DNA of 37,713 nucleotides from positions 1-37,713 of the forward strand of contig NZ_JAATEO010000043.1 of NCBI RefSeq assembly GCF_012034245.1, written 5' to 3'. Shown in pieces: positions 14,629-22,672 of this stretch (position 1 is the first letter of the stretch; each line of letters begins with the position of its first letter). The notes beneath the pieces were generated by a model that was given only the letters and a program-made list of their open reading frames with translations, was not told the origin of the DNA and did no database searches. Position numbers and translations under genes: made by a program. This stretch comes from Micromonospora thermarum. GTDB taxonomy: Bacteria; Actinomycetota; Actinomycetes; Mycobacteriales; Micromonosporaceae.

Positions 14629-15018
14629 CTAGAACTCGAGCCCGGCTTCGCGGGCGGCGTCGGCCAGCGCGGCGACACGCCCCGCGTACCGGTTGCCACC
14701 GCGGTCGAAGACGACCTTGGAGACGCCGGCGGCCTTGGCCCGCTCGGCGAGCAGCGCACCGACCTTGCCGGCCAGGGCGCTCTTGTCGCCCTCGGCGCCC
14801 CGCAGCGACGCGTCCAGGGTCGACGCCGACGCCAGGGTGTGACCCTTGGTGTCGTCGACGATCTGGGCGACGATGTGCCGCAGGGAGCGGGTGACGACCA
14901 GGCGGGGACGCTCGGCGGTGCCGCTGATGTTCTTGCGGACCCGGAAGTGCCGACGCGCACGCCCGACGGCGCGCTTGGCGGCAACGCCGCGGCGGCGCTT
15001 GAGCAGCGTGGCGCTCAC
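14629..15018 (-). CDS. rplR: 50S ribosomal protein L18
   Basis: L18 binds 5S rRNA and helps fit it into the large subunit. The 129-residue protein starts VSATLLKRRRGVAAKRA, and has HFRVRKNISGTAERPRLVV, SLRHIVAQIVDD and VVFDRGGNRYAGRV, all normal. GTG at 15018 overlaps the rplF stop by 4 nt (GTGA). Confidence 0.98.
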   Translation of the reverse strand: MSATLLKRRRGVAAKRAVGRARRHFRVRKNISGTAERPRLVVTRSLRHIVAQIVDDTKGHTLASASTLDASLRGAEGDKSALAGKVGALLAERAKAAGVSKVVFDRGGNRYAGRVAALADAAREAGLEF

Positions 15019-15557
15019 TTCTTACCTGCCTTTCCAGCCTTGCGGCGGATGACCTCGCCCTGGTACTTCACGCCCTTGCCCTTGTAGGGCTCCGGCGGAC
15101 GGATCTTCCGGATGTTGGCGGCTACCTCACCGACGAGCTGCTTGTCGATGCCGGCCACGTGGAACAGCGTCGGCTTCTCCACCGTGAAGGTGATGCCCTC
15201 CGGCGCCTGAACCAGGACCGGGTGCGAGAACCCGAGCGCGAACTCCAGGTCCTTGCCCTTGGCGGTGACCCGGTAACCGGTACCCGCGATCTCCAGGCTC
15301 TTGCGGTAGCCCTCGGTGACGCCGACGATCATGTTGGCGACCAGGGTACGGCTCAGGCCGTGGAGCTCCTTGGCCTTGCGCTCGTCGTTCGGGCGGGCGA
15401 CGTTCAGCTGCCCGTCCTCGGCCCGCTCGATGGTGATCGGCTCGGCCAGGGTGTGCGAGAGCTCGCCCTTGGGGCCCTTGACCTTGACGGTCTGGCCGTC
15501 GATCGTGACGTCGACGCCGGCTGGCACCGGGATCGACTTACGTCCAATACGCGACAT
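15015..15557 (-). CDS. rplF: 50S ribosomal protein L6
   Basis: L6 lies near the factor-binding site and contacts the sarcin-ricin loop region. The 180-residue protein has the normal start MSRIGRKSIPVPAGVDV, two duplicated alpha-beta domains and the end PPEPYKGKGVKYQGE(VIRRKAGKAGKK). The frame is open back to 15605, but ATG 15557 gives the family start. It overlaps rplR by 4 nt. Confidence 0.98.
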   Translation of the reverse strand: MSRIGRKSIPVPAGVDVTIDGQTVKVKGPKGELSHTLAEPITIERAEDGQLNVARPNDERKAKELHGLSRTLVANMIVGVTEGYRKSLEIAGTGYRVTAKGKDLEFALGFSHPVLVQAPEGITFTVEKPTLFHVAGIDKQLVGEVAANIRKIRPPEPYKGKGVKYQGEVIRRKAGKAGKK

Positions 15558-15573
15558 TTCTACCTGTCTCCCG

Positions 15574-15981
15574 TTACCAGACGAAGGCGAGGACTTCCCC
15601 GCCAACGCTCCGCTTGCGGGCCTGCCGGTCGGTGAGCAGCCCCTGGGACGTCGAAATGATCGCCACGCCCAGACCGCCGAGCACCCGCGGGAGCTCGCCC
15701 GACTTGGCGTACACCCGGAGGCCGGGCTTGGACACGCGCTTGATGCCGGCCAGGCTCCGCTCGCGGTTCTGGCCGTACTTCAACTCGACGACCAGTCGCT
15801 TGCCGACGGCGCCCTCCTCGGGCTCCTCGACCGACCAGGTGGCGATGTAACCCTCGGTCTTGAGGACCTCGGCGATGTTCGCCTTGATCTTCGAGTAGGG
15901 CATCGTCACCCGGTCGTGGTACGCCTGGTTGGCGTTACGCAGACGCGTGAGCATGTCTGCGATCGGGTCGGTCATCGTCAT
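15574..15981 (-). CDS. rpsH: 30S ribosomal protein S8
   Basis: S8 binds the central domain of 16S rRNA and is needed early in 30S assembly. In E. coli it also represses the spc operon by binding near rplE. The 135-residue protein has MTDPIADMLTRLRNANQA, PYSKIKANIAEVLKTEGYI and the RNA-binding end STSQGLLTDRQARKR(SVGGEVLAFVW). ATG 15981 is chosen; ATG 15975 two codons later is also possible. It follows rpsN after 93 nt. Confidence 0.97.
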   Translation of the reverse strand: MTMTDPIADMLTRLRNANQAYHDRVTMPYSKIKANIAEVLKTEGYIATWSVEEPEEGAVGKRLVVELKYGQNRERSLAGIKRVSKPGLRVYAKSGELPRVLGGLGVAIISTSQGLLTDRQARKRSVGGEVLAFVW

Positions 15982-16074
15982 TAAACTCGTCAACCTTTCT
16001 CGCCGGGGTTCCCGGGGCGTCCCGGGCCTACGGCGAAGAGACAGTGCAGCTGACGCGCGGAGCGCGCCGGGCTA

Positions 16075-16260
16075 TTACCAGGAAGCCTTGGACACGCCGG
16101 GCAGCTCACCGCGGTGGGCCATCTCCCGGATGCAGACCCGGCAGAGACCGAACTTGCGGTAGACCGCCTTCGGACGCCCGCACCGCTGGCAGCGGGTGTA
16201 CGCGCGAACCGAGAACTTCGGCTTCGCGGCCGCCTTGAGGATCAGCGCCTTCTTGGCCAT
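16075..16260 (-). CDS. rpsN: 30S ribosomal protein S14, zinc-binding (type Z)
   Basis: A short 61-residue S14 with a zinc knuckle formed by C24, C27, C40 and C43. S14 is placed late in the 30S head. This is the zinc (C+) version kept in the spc operon; high-GC bacteria often have a second, longer, cysteine-free S14 made under zinc limitation, which is not in this window. Its ATG (16260) lies one base after the rplE stop. Confidence 0.98.
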   Translation of the reverse strand: MAKKALILKAAAKPKFSVRAYTRCQRCGRPKAVYRKFGLCRVCIREMAHRGELPGVSKASW

Positions 16261-16261
16261 C

Positions 16262-16831
16262 TCAGTTCTCCTTGAACGGGAAGCCCAGGAGCTTGAGCAG
16301 CGCCCGGCCCTCGTCGTCGGTCGTGGCGGTGGTGACCACCGTGATGTCCATGCCCCGCTGGCGATCGATCTTGTCCTGGTCGATCTCGTGGAACACCGAC
16401 TGCTCGGTCAGACCGAACGTGTAGTTGCCGTGCCCGTCGAGCTTGCGCCCGTCGAGGCCGCGGAAGTCACGGATACGCGGCAGCGCGATCGACAGCAGCC
16501 GGTCCAGGAACTCCCACATCCGGTCGCCGCGCAGGGTCACCTTCGCGCCGATCGGCATGCCCTCGCGCAGCTTGAACTGCGCGATGGACTTGGTCGCCCG
16601 CCGCACCTGCGGCTTCTGGCCGGTGATGGTCGCCAGATCGCGGACGGCGCCCTCGATCAGCTTGGCGTCCCGGGCGGCCTCGCCGACACCCATGTTGACG
16701 ACGATCTTGACCAGCCGCGGCACCTGCATCGGGTTGCCGTAGTTGTACTGCTCGCGCAGCTGGGCCACGATCTCGTTGCGGTACCGCTCCTTGAGGCGCG
16801 GCATGGTCTTGGTTTCGGTAGCCGTGGTCAT
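16262..16831 (-). CDS. rplE: 50S ribosomal protein L5
   Basis: L5 binds 5S rRNA and the P-site tRNA elbow at the central protuberance. The 189-residue protein has MPRLKERYRNEIVAQLREQY, VPRLVKIVVNMGVGEA, the GQKPQVRRATKSIAQFKLR segment and RGMDITVVTTATTDDE. ATG 16831 overlaps the rplX TGA by one base, and AAGGA lies 6 nt upstream; GTG 16834 would also be possible but is worse spaced. Confidence 0.97.
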   Translation of the reverse strand: MTTATETKTMPRLKERYRNEIVAQLREQYNYGNPMQVPRLVKIVVNMGVGEAARDAKLIEGAVRDLATITGQKPQVRRATKSIAQFKLREGMPIGAKVTLRGDRMWEFLDRLLSIALPRIRDFRGLDGRKLDGHGNYTFGLTEQSVFHEIDQDKIDRQRGMDITVVTTATTDDEGRALLKLLGFPFKEN

Positions 16832-17151
16832 CACAGGTCCTTACCGGTGCTACGCGCGATGCGGACCTTCTGGCCGTTCTCGTCGATCCGGTAGCCGACG
16901 CGGGTCGGCTTGCCGTCGGAGTCCACGACCATCACGTTCGAGACGTGGATCGGGGCCTCCTGGGTGACGATGCCACCGGTCTTGGCGCCACGCTGGGTGG
17001 TGCTGATGCGGGTGTGCTTCTTGACCCGGTTCACGCCCTCGACCAGGACCTTGTCCTGCCGCGGGTAGGCCGCGATGACCTTGCCCTTGGCACCCTTGTC
17101 CTTGCCGGCGATGACGACGACCGTGTCGCCCTTCTTGACCTTCACGGTCAC
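16831..17151 (-). CDS. rplX: 50S ribosomal protein L24
   Basis: L24 starts assembly of the large subunit and sits at the tunnel exit. The 106-residue protein has a KOW motif at its N-terminus ([20 protein letters not shown]) and the [10 protein letters not shown] and [12 protein letters not shown] blocks. GTG 17151 overlaps the rplN stop by 4 nt (GTGA) and has GGAGG 4 nt upstream; GTG 17145 is a weaker alternative. The much longer open frame upstream is a shadow of rplN. Confidence 0.96.
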
Positions 17152-17516
17152 AACACCTCCGGCGCGAGAGAAATGATCTTCATGAACCGCTTGTCCCGCA
17201 GCTCCCGGCCCACCGGGCCGAAGATACGGGTGCCGCGCGGGTCCCCACCGTCCTTGATGATGACGGCGGCGTTCTCGTCGAAGCGGATGTACGAACCGTC
17301 CGGCCGCCGCTTCTCCTTGGCGGTGCGAACGACGACCGCCTTGACGACGTCGCCCTTCTTCACACCGGCACCGGGGATCGCGTCCTTGACGGTGGCCACG
17401 ATGACGTCGCCGATGCTCGCGTAGCGCCGACCGGAGCCACCGAGCACTCGGATGCACAGGATCTCCCGGGCACCCGTGTTGTCGGCGACGCGCAGTCGCG
17501 ACTCCTGCTGAATCAC
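17148..17516 (-). CDS. rplN: 50S ribosomal protein L14
   Basis: L14 lies on the interface face and helps bridge the subunits. The 122 residues are exactly the family length, with [20 protein letters not shown], the [14 protein letters not shown] barrel strand, [12 protein letters not shown] and [13 protein letters not shown]. It starts at GTG 17516. A 97-nt gap with a strong hairpin separates it from rpsQ. Confidence 0.98.
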
Positions 17517-17540
17517 GTCTATCTCCTATGTCTGCCGGTT

Positions 17541-17565
17541 CTCCGGCCGCACGAGGCGGCCGGAG
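17541..17565 (-). terminator. Hairpin between rpsQ and rplN
   Basis: A perfect 10-bp stem (CTCCGGCCGC at 17541-17550 with GCGGCCGGAG at 17556-17565) around a 5-nt loop, ending 24 nt before the rplN start. In E. coli this point is the border between the S10 and spc operons, so a partial terminator or processing site would fit. There is no U-tract and no clear promoter. Confidence 0.5.
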
Positions 17566-17613
17566 CCTGGCGGAACCTGCGCCCGACCGATGCCGGCCGA
17601 GCTTGAGCCTTCG

Positions 17614-17889
17614 CTACTTGGCCTTCTCGAGGATCTCCACGAGCCGCCACCGCTTGGTGGCGGACAGCGGCCGGGTCTCCATGATCAGGACCCGGTCGCC
17701 GATGCCGGCGGCGTTCTGCTCGTCGTGGACCTTGAGCTTGCTGGTACGGCGCATGATCTTGCCGTACAGCGCGTGCTTGACCCGGTCCTCGACCTCGACG
17801 ACGACGGTCTTCTCCATCTTGTCGCTGACCACGAGACCCTCACGCACCTTGCGACGGGCCCGCGCGCTGGCGGTGGTGTTCTCGCTCAT
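17614..17889 (-). CDS. rpsQ: 30S ribosomal protein S17
   Basis: S17 is a primary 16S rRNA-binding OB-fold protein. The 91-residue protein has REGLVVSDKMEKTVVVEVED, the basic KIMRRTSKLKVHDE segment and GIGDRVLIMETRPLSATKRW. ATG 17889 overlaps the rpmC stop by 4 nt (ATGA), so the two are probably translationally coupled. Confidence 0.98.
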   Translation of the reverse strand: MSENTTASARARRKVREGLVVSDKMEKTVVVEVEDRVKHALYGKIMRRTSKLKVHDEQNAAGIGDRVLIMETRPLSATKRWRLVEILEKAK

Positions 17890-18122
17890 CCTGCAGTCAC
17901 CTCAGTCGGCGCGGCGGAGAGCCCCAGCTCGCGCTCACGCATGATCGTGTAGATCCGGGCGATCTCCCGACGGATGACCTGCAGCCGCCGGTTGTTGTCC
18001 AGCTGCCCGGTTGCGGCCTGCACGCGGAGGTTGAACAGCTCCGCCTTGGCCTCGCGCAGCTTCGTGACCAGCTCCTCCTCGGAGAGCTCACGCAGCTCGG
18101 AGGCCTTAACGCCCGCTGCCAT
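17886..18122 (-). CDS. rpmC: 50S ribosomal protein L29
   Basis: L29 sits at the peptide exit and helps form the docking site for trigger factor and SRP. The 78-residue helical protein has ASELRELSEEELVTKLREAK, AELFNLRVQAATGQLDN and RRLQVIRREIARIYTIMRER. ATG 18122 overlaps the rplP stop by one base. Confidence 0.98.
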   Translation of the reverse strand: MAAGVKASELRELSEEELVTKLREAKAELFNLRVQAATGQLDNNRRLQVIRREIARIYTIMRERELGLSAAPTEVTAG

Positions 18123-18547
18123 CAGGATTCACCCACTTCGCGCGTAACAATCCGGCACTTCATCGGGAGCTTGTGGATCGCGCGGCGCATGGCCTCACGC
18201 GCGATCTGCTCGTTGGGGAAGGACATCTCGAAGAGGACCCGCCCCGGCTTCACGTTCGCGACCCACCACTCGGGCGAACCCTTACCGGAACCCATCCGGG
18301 TCTCGGCCGGCTTCTTGGTGAGGGCCTGGTCCGGGAAGATCGTGATCCAGACCTTGCCGCCACGCTTGATGTGACGGGTCATCGCGATACGCGCCGACTC
18401 GATCTGGCGGTTGGTCACGTACGCCGGCTCGAGAGCCTGGATCCCGAACTCGCCGAACACCACCCGGTTACCACCCTTGGACGCGCCGCTGCGGTCCGGG
18501 TGGTGCGGCTTGCGGAAGCCCTTCGGGGGCTTGCGCGGCATCAGCAT
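18122..18547 (-). CDS. rplP: 50S ribosomal protein L16
   Basis: L16 organises the A-site side of the peptidyl-transferase centre. The 141-residue protein opens [16 protein letters not shown] and has [19 protein letters not shown] and the [15 protein letters not shown] loop that reaches towards the catalytic centre. ATG 18547 has AGGAGG 8 nt upstream, inside the end of rpsC, 3 nt after whose stop it begins. Confidence 0.98.
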
Positions 18548-18550
18548 CTG

Positions 18551-19405
18551 TCAGCCCTCCTGCTGCGTTTCTGCCGCGGCGGCGACGGCGGACGTGTCCA
18601 CCGGCTCGCCACTCGGCGTCTCGGCCTGCTGCGCGATGGTGGTCGCGGCTGCCCGGCCGGCCTCGGTGCCACCGGCGGTCGTGCCGGCGGAGCCGGACCG
18701 ACCACGGCGCGGCCGCTCGGGGCGGTCGCCGCGCTCACGGCGCGGGCGCGACGGAGCCTCGGCCGGAGCCTCCCGACCCGGCACCGCGTCGCCCTTGTAG
18801 ATCCAGACCTTCACGCCGATCCGGCCGAAGGTGGTACGGGCCTCGAAGAAGCCGTACTCGATGTTGGCCCGCAGCGTGTGCAGCGGAACCCGGCCCTCGC
18901 GGTAGAACTCGGTCCGGCTCATCTCGGCGCCGCCGAGACGGCCCGAGACCTGGACCCGGATGCCCTTGCAGACCGGGTTCTTCATCGCGGACTGCATGGC
19001 CTTGCGCATCGCCCGACGGAAGCTGACCCGGCTGGACAGCTGCTCGGCCACGCCCTGCGCGACGAGCTGCGCGTCCGACTCGGGGCTCTTCACCTCGATG
19101 ATGTTGAGCTGGACCTGCTTGCCGGTCAGCTTCTCGAGCTCGCCGCGGATCCGGTCGGCCTCCGCACCCTTACGGCCGATGACGATGCCCGGCCGGGCGG
19201 TGTGGATGTCGACGCGGACCCGGTCCCGGGTGCGCTCGATGTCGACCTTGGAGATCCCGGCGCGCTCGAGGCCCTTGGACATCATGCGGCGGATCTTGAC
19301 GTCCTCGCCGATGTAGTCCTTGTAGAGCTTGTCCGCGAACCAGCGGGACTTCCAGTCGGTCGAGATGCCGAGCCGGAACCCGTGCGGGTGAACCTTCTGA
19401 CCCAT
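18551..19405 (-). CDS. rpsC: 30S ribosomal protein S3 with long C-terminal tail
   Basis: S3 forms part of the mRNA entry helicase of the 30S subunit. It opens MGQKVHPHGFRLGISTDWKS, has a type II KH domain (IGRKGAEADRIRGELEKLTG) and the S3 C-terminal domain (GRLGGAEMSRTEFYREGRV). The total is 284 residues against 233 in E. coli. The extra part (from about 208) is Arg/Pro/Ser-rich, then Ala/Thr/Gln-rich and acidic, probably disordered; such tails are seen in other actinobacterial S3 proteins. ATG 19405 overlaps the rplV stop by one base. Confidence 0.97.
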   Translation of the reverse strand: MGQKVHPHGFRLGISTDWKSRWFADKLYKDYIGEDVKIRRMMSKGLERAGISKVDIERTRDRVRVDIHTARPGIVIGRKGAEADRIRGELEKLTGKQVQLNIIEVKSPESDAQLVAQGVAEQLSSRVSFRRAMRKAMQSAMKNPVCKGIRVQVSGRLGGAEMSRTEFYREGRVPLHTLRANIEYGFFEARTTFGRIGVKVWIYKGDAVPGREAPAEAPSRPRRERGDRPERPRRGRSGSAGTTAGGTEAGRAAATTIAQQAETPSGEPVDTSAVAAAAETQQEG

Positions 19406-19863
19406 TACTCCGCACCCTCCGTCGTGCTCTGCGTCTCGGCCGGCGCAGCCTGCTTCGCCGGGGCCGCCTTCTTCGCCGCCGACTTCTTCGGCGCGGCCGG
19501 GGCGACCGCCTCGACCGCGACCGTGATGTGGCAGGTCCGCTTGCGGATCCGGTACGCCCGGCCCTGCGCCCGCGGCTGGAACCGCTTCATGGTCGGGCCC
19601 TCGTCCACGTACGCCTCGCTGACGAGCAGCGCGTCGGGGTCCAGCCGCTCGTTGTTCTCCGCGTTGGCGATCGCGCTCGCGAGCACCTTGTACACCTGCT
19701 CGCTCGCAGCCTGCGGCGCGAACTGCAGCACCGTGAGCGCCTCCTTCGCGGGCAGGCCGCGGACGAGGTTGACCACCCGGCGCGCCTTCATCGGCGAGAT
19801 GCGCACGTACCGCGCAACCGCCCGCGCGCCCGGAAGCACCGGAGCGTCGCCCTTTCCTGGCAT
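19405..19863 (-). CDS. rplV: 50S ribosomal protein L22 with Ala/Lys-rich tail
   Basis: L22 lines the peptide exit tunnel with its beta-hairpin. The conserved part has ARYVRISPMKARRVVNLVRG, PQAASEQVYKVLASAIANAE and RAQGRAYRIRKRTCHITVAV, a region near the macrolide-binding tunnel wall. After about residue 120 comes a tail of alternating Ala, Lys, Pro and Glu absent from E. coli L22 (110 residues). The total is 152 residues. It begins 40 nt after rpsS. Confidence 0.97.
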   Translation of the reverse strand: MPGKGDAPVLPGARAVARYVRISPMKARRVVNLVRGLPAKEALTVLQFAPQAASEQVYKVLASAIANAENNERLDPDALLVSEAYVDEGPTMKRFQPRAQGRAYRIRKRTCHITVAVEAVAPAAPKKSAAKKAAPAKQAAPAETQSTTEGAE

Positions 19864-19903
19864 CGCTGTAACCCCTTGTTCCTCTATCCGTATGCCCGCG
19901 GCG

Positions 19904-20185
19904 TCAGCGCCGGCGGCTCTTCCGGTCGTCCTTCTCGTGACCCTTGAACGTGCGGGTCAGCGCGAACTCGCCGAGCTTGTGCCCGACCATCGCCTCGGTC
20001 ACGAACACCGGGACGTGCTTACGTCCGTCGTGCACCGCGATCGTGTGGCCCAGCATCTCGGGGATGATCGTCGAGCGCCGCGACCAGGTCTTGATGACGT
20101 TCTTCGTGCCCTTGTCGTTCTGCGTCTCCACCTTCTTGATCAGGTGGTCGTCGACGAACGGGCCCTTCTTCAGGCTGCGAGGCAT
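19904..20185 (-). CDS. rpsS: 30S ribosomal protein S19
   Basis: S19 sits on the 30S head and makes a bridge with the large subunit. The 93 residues include MPRSLKKGPFVDDHLIKKVE, TWSRRSTIIPEMLGHTIAVH, GRKHVPVFVTEAMVGHKLGE and FALTRTFKGH, all canonical. It starts at ATG 20185, 12 nt after rplB. Confidence 0.98.
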   Translation of the reverse strand: MPRSLKKGPFVDDHLIKKVETQNDKGTKNVIKTWSRRSTIIPEMLGHTIAVHDGRKHVPVFVTEAMVGHKLGEFALTRTFKGHEKDDRKSRRR

Positions 20186-20197
20186 GTCTTATCTCCC

Positions 20198-21037
20198 TCA
20201 GCCGCGCTTACGCGTGGCGTAGCGGCGGCGGACGATCAGCCGGTCACTCGGCTGGCCCTTACGACGGGTGCGGCCCTCGGGCTTACCCTGCGGGTTGACC
20301 GGGTGGCGACCGCCGGAGGTCTTACCCTCACCACCACCGTGCGGGTGGTCGACCGGGTTCATGGCGACACCACGGACGGTCGGGCGCTTGCCCTTCCACC
20401 GCATCCGGCCGGCCTTGCCCCAGTTGATGTTCGACTGGTCGGCGTTGCCGATCTCACCGACGCTGGCGCGGCACCGCACGTCCACCCGCCGGATCTCACC
20501 GGACGGCATGCGCAGGGTCGCGTAGGCGCCCTCCCGGCCGAGCAGCTGGATGCCGACGCCGGCCGAACGGGCCAGCTTGGCACCGCCACCCGGACGCAGC
20601 TCCACGTTGTGGATCGTGGTACCCACCGGGATGTTGCGCAGCGGCAGGTTGTTGCCCGGCTTGATGTCGGCGCTCGGACCGGACTCGACGGTGTCGCCCT
20701 GCTTCAGGTCCTTCGGCGCGATGATGTAGCGCTTCTCGCCGTCGACGTAGTGCAGCAGCGCGATCCGCGCGGTGCGGTTCGGGTCGTACTCGATGTGCGC
20801 GACCTTCGCCGGCACGCCGTCCTTGTCGACCCGCTTGAAGTCGATGATGCGGTACTGCCGCTTGTGGCCACCACCGTGGTGCCGGGTGGTGATCCGGCCG
20901 TGGGCGTTGCGACCGCCCTTCTTCGGCAGCGGGGCCAGCAGCGATTTCTCCGGCGTCGACCGGGTGATCTCGGCGAAGTCGGCGACGCTCGAGCCACGCC
21001 GGCCCGGCGTCGTCGGCTTGTACTTACGGATAGCCAT
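20198..21037 (-). CDS. rplB: 50S ribosomal protein L2
   Basis: L2 is needed for subunit joining and lies close to the peptidyl-transferase centre. The 279-residue protein opens MAIRKYKPTTPGRRGS, has GGGHKRQYRIIDFKRVD, and the conserved histidine-rich MNPVDHPHGGGEG near the C-terminus, then a basic tail. It starts at ATG 21037 and follows rplW by 12 nt. Confidence 0.99.
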   Translation of the reverse strand: MAIRKYKPTTPGRRGSSVADFAEITRSTPEKSLLAPLPKKGGRNAHGRITTRHHGGGHKRQYRIIDFKRVDKDGVPAKVAHIEYDPNRTARIALLHYVDGEKRYIIAPKDLKQGDTVESGPSADIKPGNNLPLRNIPVGTTIHNVELRPGGGAKLARSAGVGIQLLGREGAYATLRMPSGEIRRVDVRCRASVGEIGNADQSNINWGKAGRMRWKGKRPTVRGVAMNPVDHPHGGGEGKTSGGRHPVNPQGKPEGRTRRKGQPSDRLIVRRRYATRKRG

Positions 21038-21049
21038 TGTCTACACCCC

Positions 21050-21352
21050 TCAGCTGACCGGGCCGCCGAAGGCCTCGATGCGGTCACCGTCAGCCAGCTT
21101 CACCATCGCCCGCTTGGTGTCCTTGCGCTTGCCGAACCCGGTGCGGGTCCGCTTGCGCTTGCCCTCGCGGTTGAGCGTGTTGACCGTCAGGACGCGGACG
21201 TTGAAGATCTGCTCGATGGCGATCTTGATCGCGGTCTTGTTCGCGTCCGGGTGCACCAGGAAGGTGTACCAGTTGCGGTTCAGCTCGCTGTAGCTCTTCT
21301 CCGAGACGACCGGCGCCACGATGATGTCGCGCGGGTCGGCGATCGTGCTCAC
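21050..21352 (-). CDS. rplW: 50S ribosomal protein L23
   Basis: L23 is the main docking site for trigger factor and SRP at the tunnel exit. The 100 residues include ADPRDIIVAPVVSEKSYSE, NWYTFLVHPDANKTAIKIA and a loop of basic residues (GKRKRTRTGFGKRKDTKRA). GTG 21352 overlaps the rplD stop by 4 nt (GTGA). Confidence 0.98.
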   Translation of the reverse strand: MSTIADPRDIIVAPVVSEKSYSELNRNWYTFLVHPDANKTAIKIAIEQIFNVRVLTVNTLNREGKRKRTRTGFGKRKDTKRAMVKLADGDRIEAFGGPVS

Positions 21353-21999
21353 TTGCCACCCTCCTCGGTGGTCTCGGCGGGAACGCCCAGGAACTCGTCC
21401 AGGGCCTCCTTGGTGAAGACCACGTCGTCGGCCACCAGCACGTCGTACGTGTTCAGCTGGCCGGCTTCGATCAGGTGCACCCGCGGCTCGTTGCGCAGCG
21501 ACACCCAGTTCAGCTCGTCGGTGCTGCTCAGCACGACCAGCACCCGGCGGGCGTCGGTCAGCTTCGCCAGCGTGGCCAGCGCGGCCTTGGTCGACGGCTT
21601 CTCGCCCGAGACGAACGCCTCGACGACGTGCACCTTGCCACCGCGGGCCCGGTCGGAGAGGGCGCCACGGAGCGCGGCGGCCTTCATCTTCTTCGGGGTC
21701 CGCTGGCTGTAGTCGCGCGGCACGGGACCGTGCACCACGCCACCGCCGGCGAACTGCGGCGCGCGGATCGAGCCCTGCCGGGCACGACCGGTGCCCTTCT
21801 GCTTGTACGGCTTCTTGCCGCCACCGGCGACCTCGCCGCGGGTCTTGGCCTTGTGCGTGCCCTGCCGGGCCGCCGCGAGCTGGGCCACCACGACCTGGTG
21901 CATCAGCGCGACGTTGGCCTGCGCGTCGAAGATGTCGGCGGGCAGCTCGACGGAGCCGCTCTTGGTGCCTTCGACGGTGAGGACGTCAACGGTGGTCAC
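21349..21999 (-). CDS. rplD: 50S ribosomal protein L4
   Basis: L4 reaches into the peptide tunnel with a long loop, visible here as KTRGEVAGGGKKPYKQKGTG followed by RARQGSIRAPQFAGGGVV. The length is 216 residues. In E. coli L4 represses the S10 operon through its leader; the rpsJ leader here is long and structured, but L4 control is only a possibility. GTG 21999 overlaps the rplC stop by 4 nt. Confidence 0.98.
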   Translation of the reverse strand: MTTVDVLTVEGTKSGSVELPADIFDAQANVALMHQVVVAQLAAARQGTHKAKTRGEVAGGGKKPYKQKGTGRARQGSIRAPQFAGGGVVHGPVPRDYSQRTPKKMKAAALRGALSDRARGGKVHVVEAFVSGEKPSTKAALATLAKLTDARRVLVVLSSTDELNWVSLRNEPRVHLIEAGQLNTYDVLVADDVVFTKEALDEFLGVPAETTEEGGK

Positions 22000-22661
22000 T
22001 TGGCCGCACCGCCCTTCTTCGCCTTGGTCTTGGCCGCGGTACGGACCAGGACCAGCGCGCCCTTGGGGCCGGGGATGGCGCCACGGACGAGCAGGAGGTT
22101 GTTCTCGGTGTCGACCGCCTGGACGGTCAGGTTCTGGACGGTGTAGCGCACGCCACCCATCCGGCCGGCCATCCGGGTGCCCTTGAAGACACGACCCGGG
22201 GTGGCGCAGGCGCCGATGGAGCCCGGCGAGCGGTGCTTGCGCTCGACACCGTGGCTGGCGCGCAGACCGTGGAAGCCGTGCCGCTTCATCGGGCCGGCGT
22301 AGCCCTTGCCCTTGGTCTTACCGGTCACGTCGATCGAGACGCCGGCCGGGAACTCCTCGACCGTGACCTCCTGGCCGAGCGAGTACTCGGCGGCGTCGAC
22401 CGTGCGCAGCTCGACGATGTGGCGCCGCGGCGCGACGTCGGCCTTCGCGTAGTGGCCGCTGATCGGCTTCTTGACCTTGCGCGGGTCGATGGCGCCGTAC
22501 GCCAGCTGGACCGCCGCGTAGCCGTCCTTCTCGGGGCTACGAACCTGGCTGACGACGCACGGGCCGGCCTGCACCACGGTCACCGGAACAACACGGTTGT
22601 TGTCCCAGACCTGGGTCATGCCGAGCTTGGCGCCCAGGATCCCCTTGACTTGCCTGTCCAT
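21996..22661 (-). CDS. rplC: 50S ribosomal protein L3
   Basis: L3 is an early assembly protein whose long loop approaches the peptidyl-transferase centre. The 221-residue protein has VKGILGAKLGMTQVWDNN, the loop MKRHGFHGLRASHGVERKHR, PGSIGACATPGRVFKGTRMA and GPKGALVLVR. It starts at ATG 22661, 11 nt after rpsJ. Confidence 0.98.
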   Translation of the reverse strand: MDRQVKGILGAKLGMTQVWDNNRVVPVTVVQAGPCVVSQVRSPEKDGYAAVQLAYGAIDPRKVKKPISGHYAKADVAPRRHIVELRTVDAAEYSLGQEVTVEEFPAGVSIDVTGKTKGKGYAGPMKRHGFHGLRASHGVERKHRSPGSIGACATPGRVFKGTRMAGRMGGVRYTVQNLTVQAVDTENNLLLVRGAIPGPKGALVLVRTAAKTKAKKGGAAK

Positions 22662-22672
22662 TTGTCCGATCC

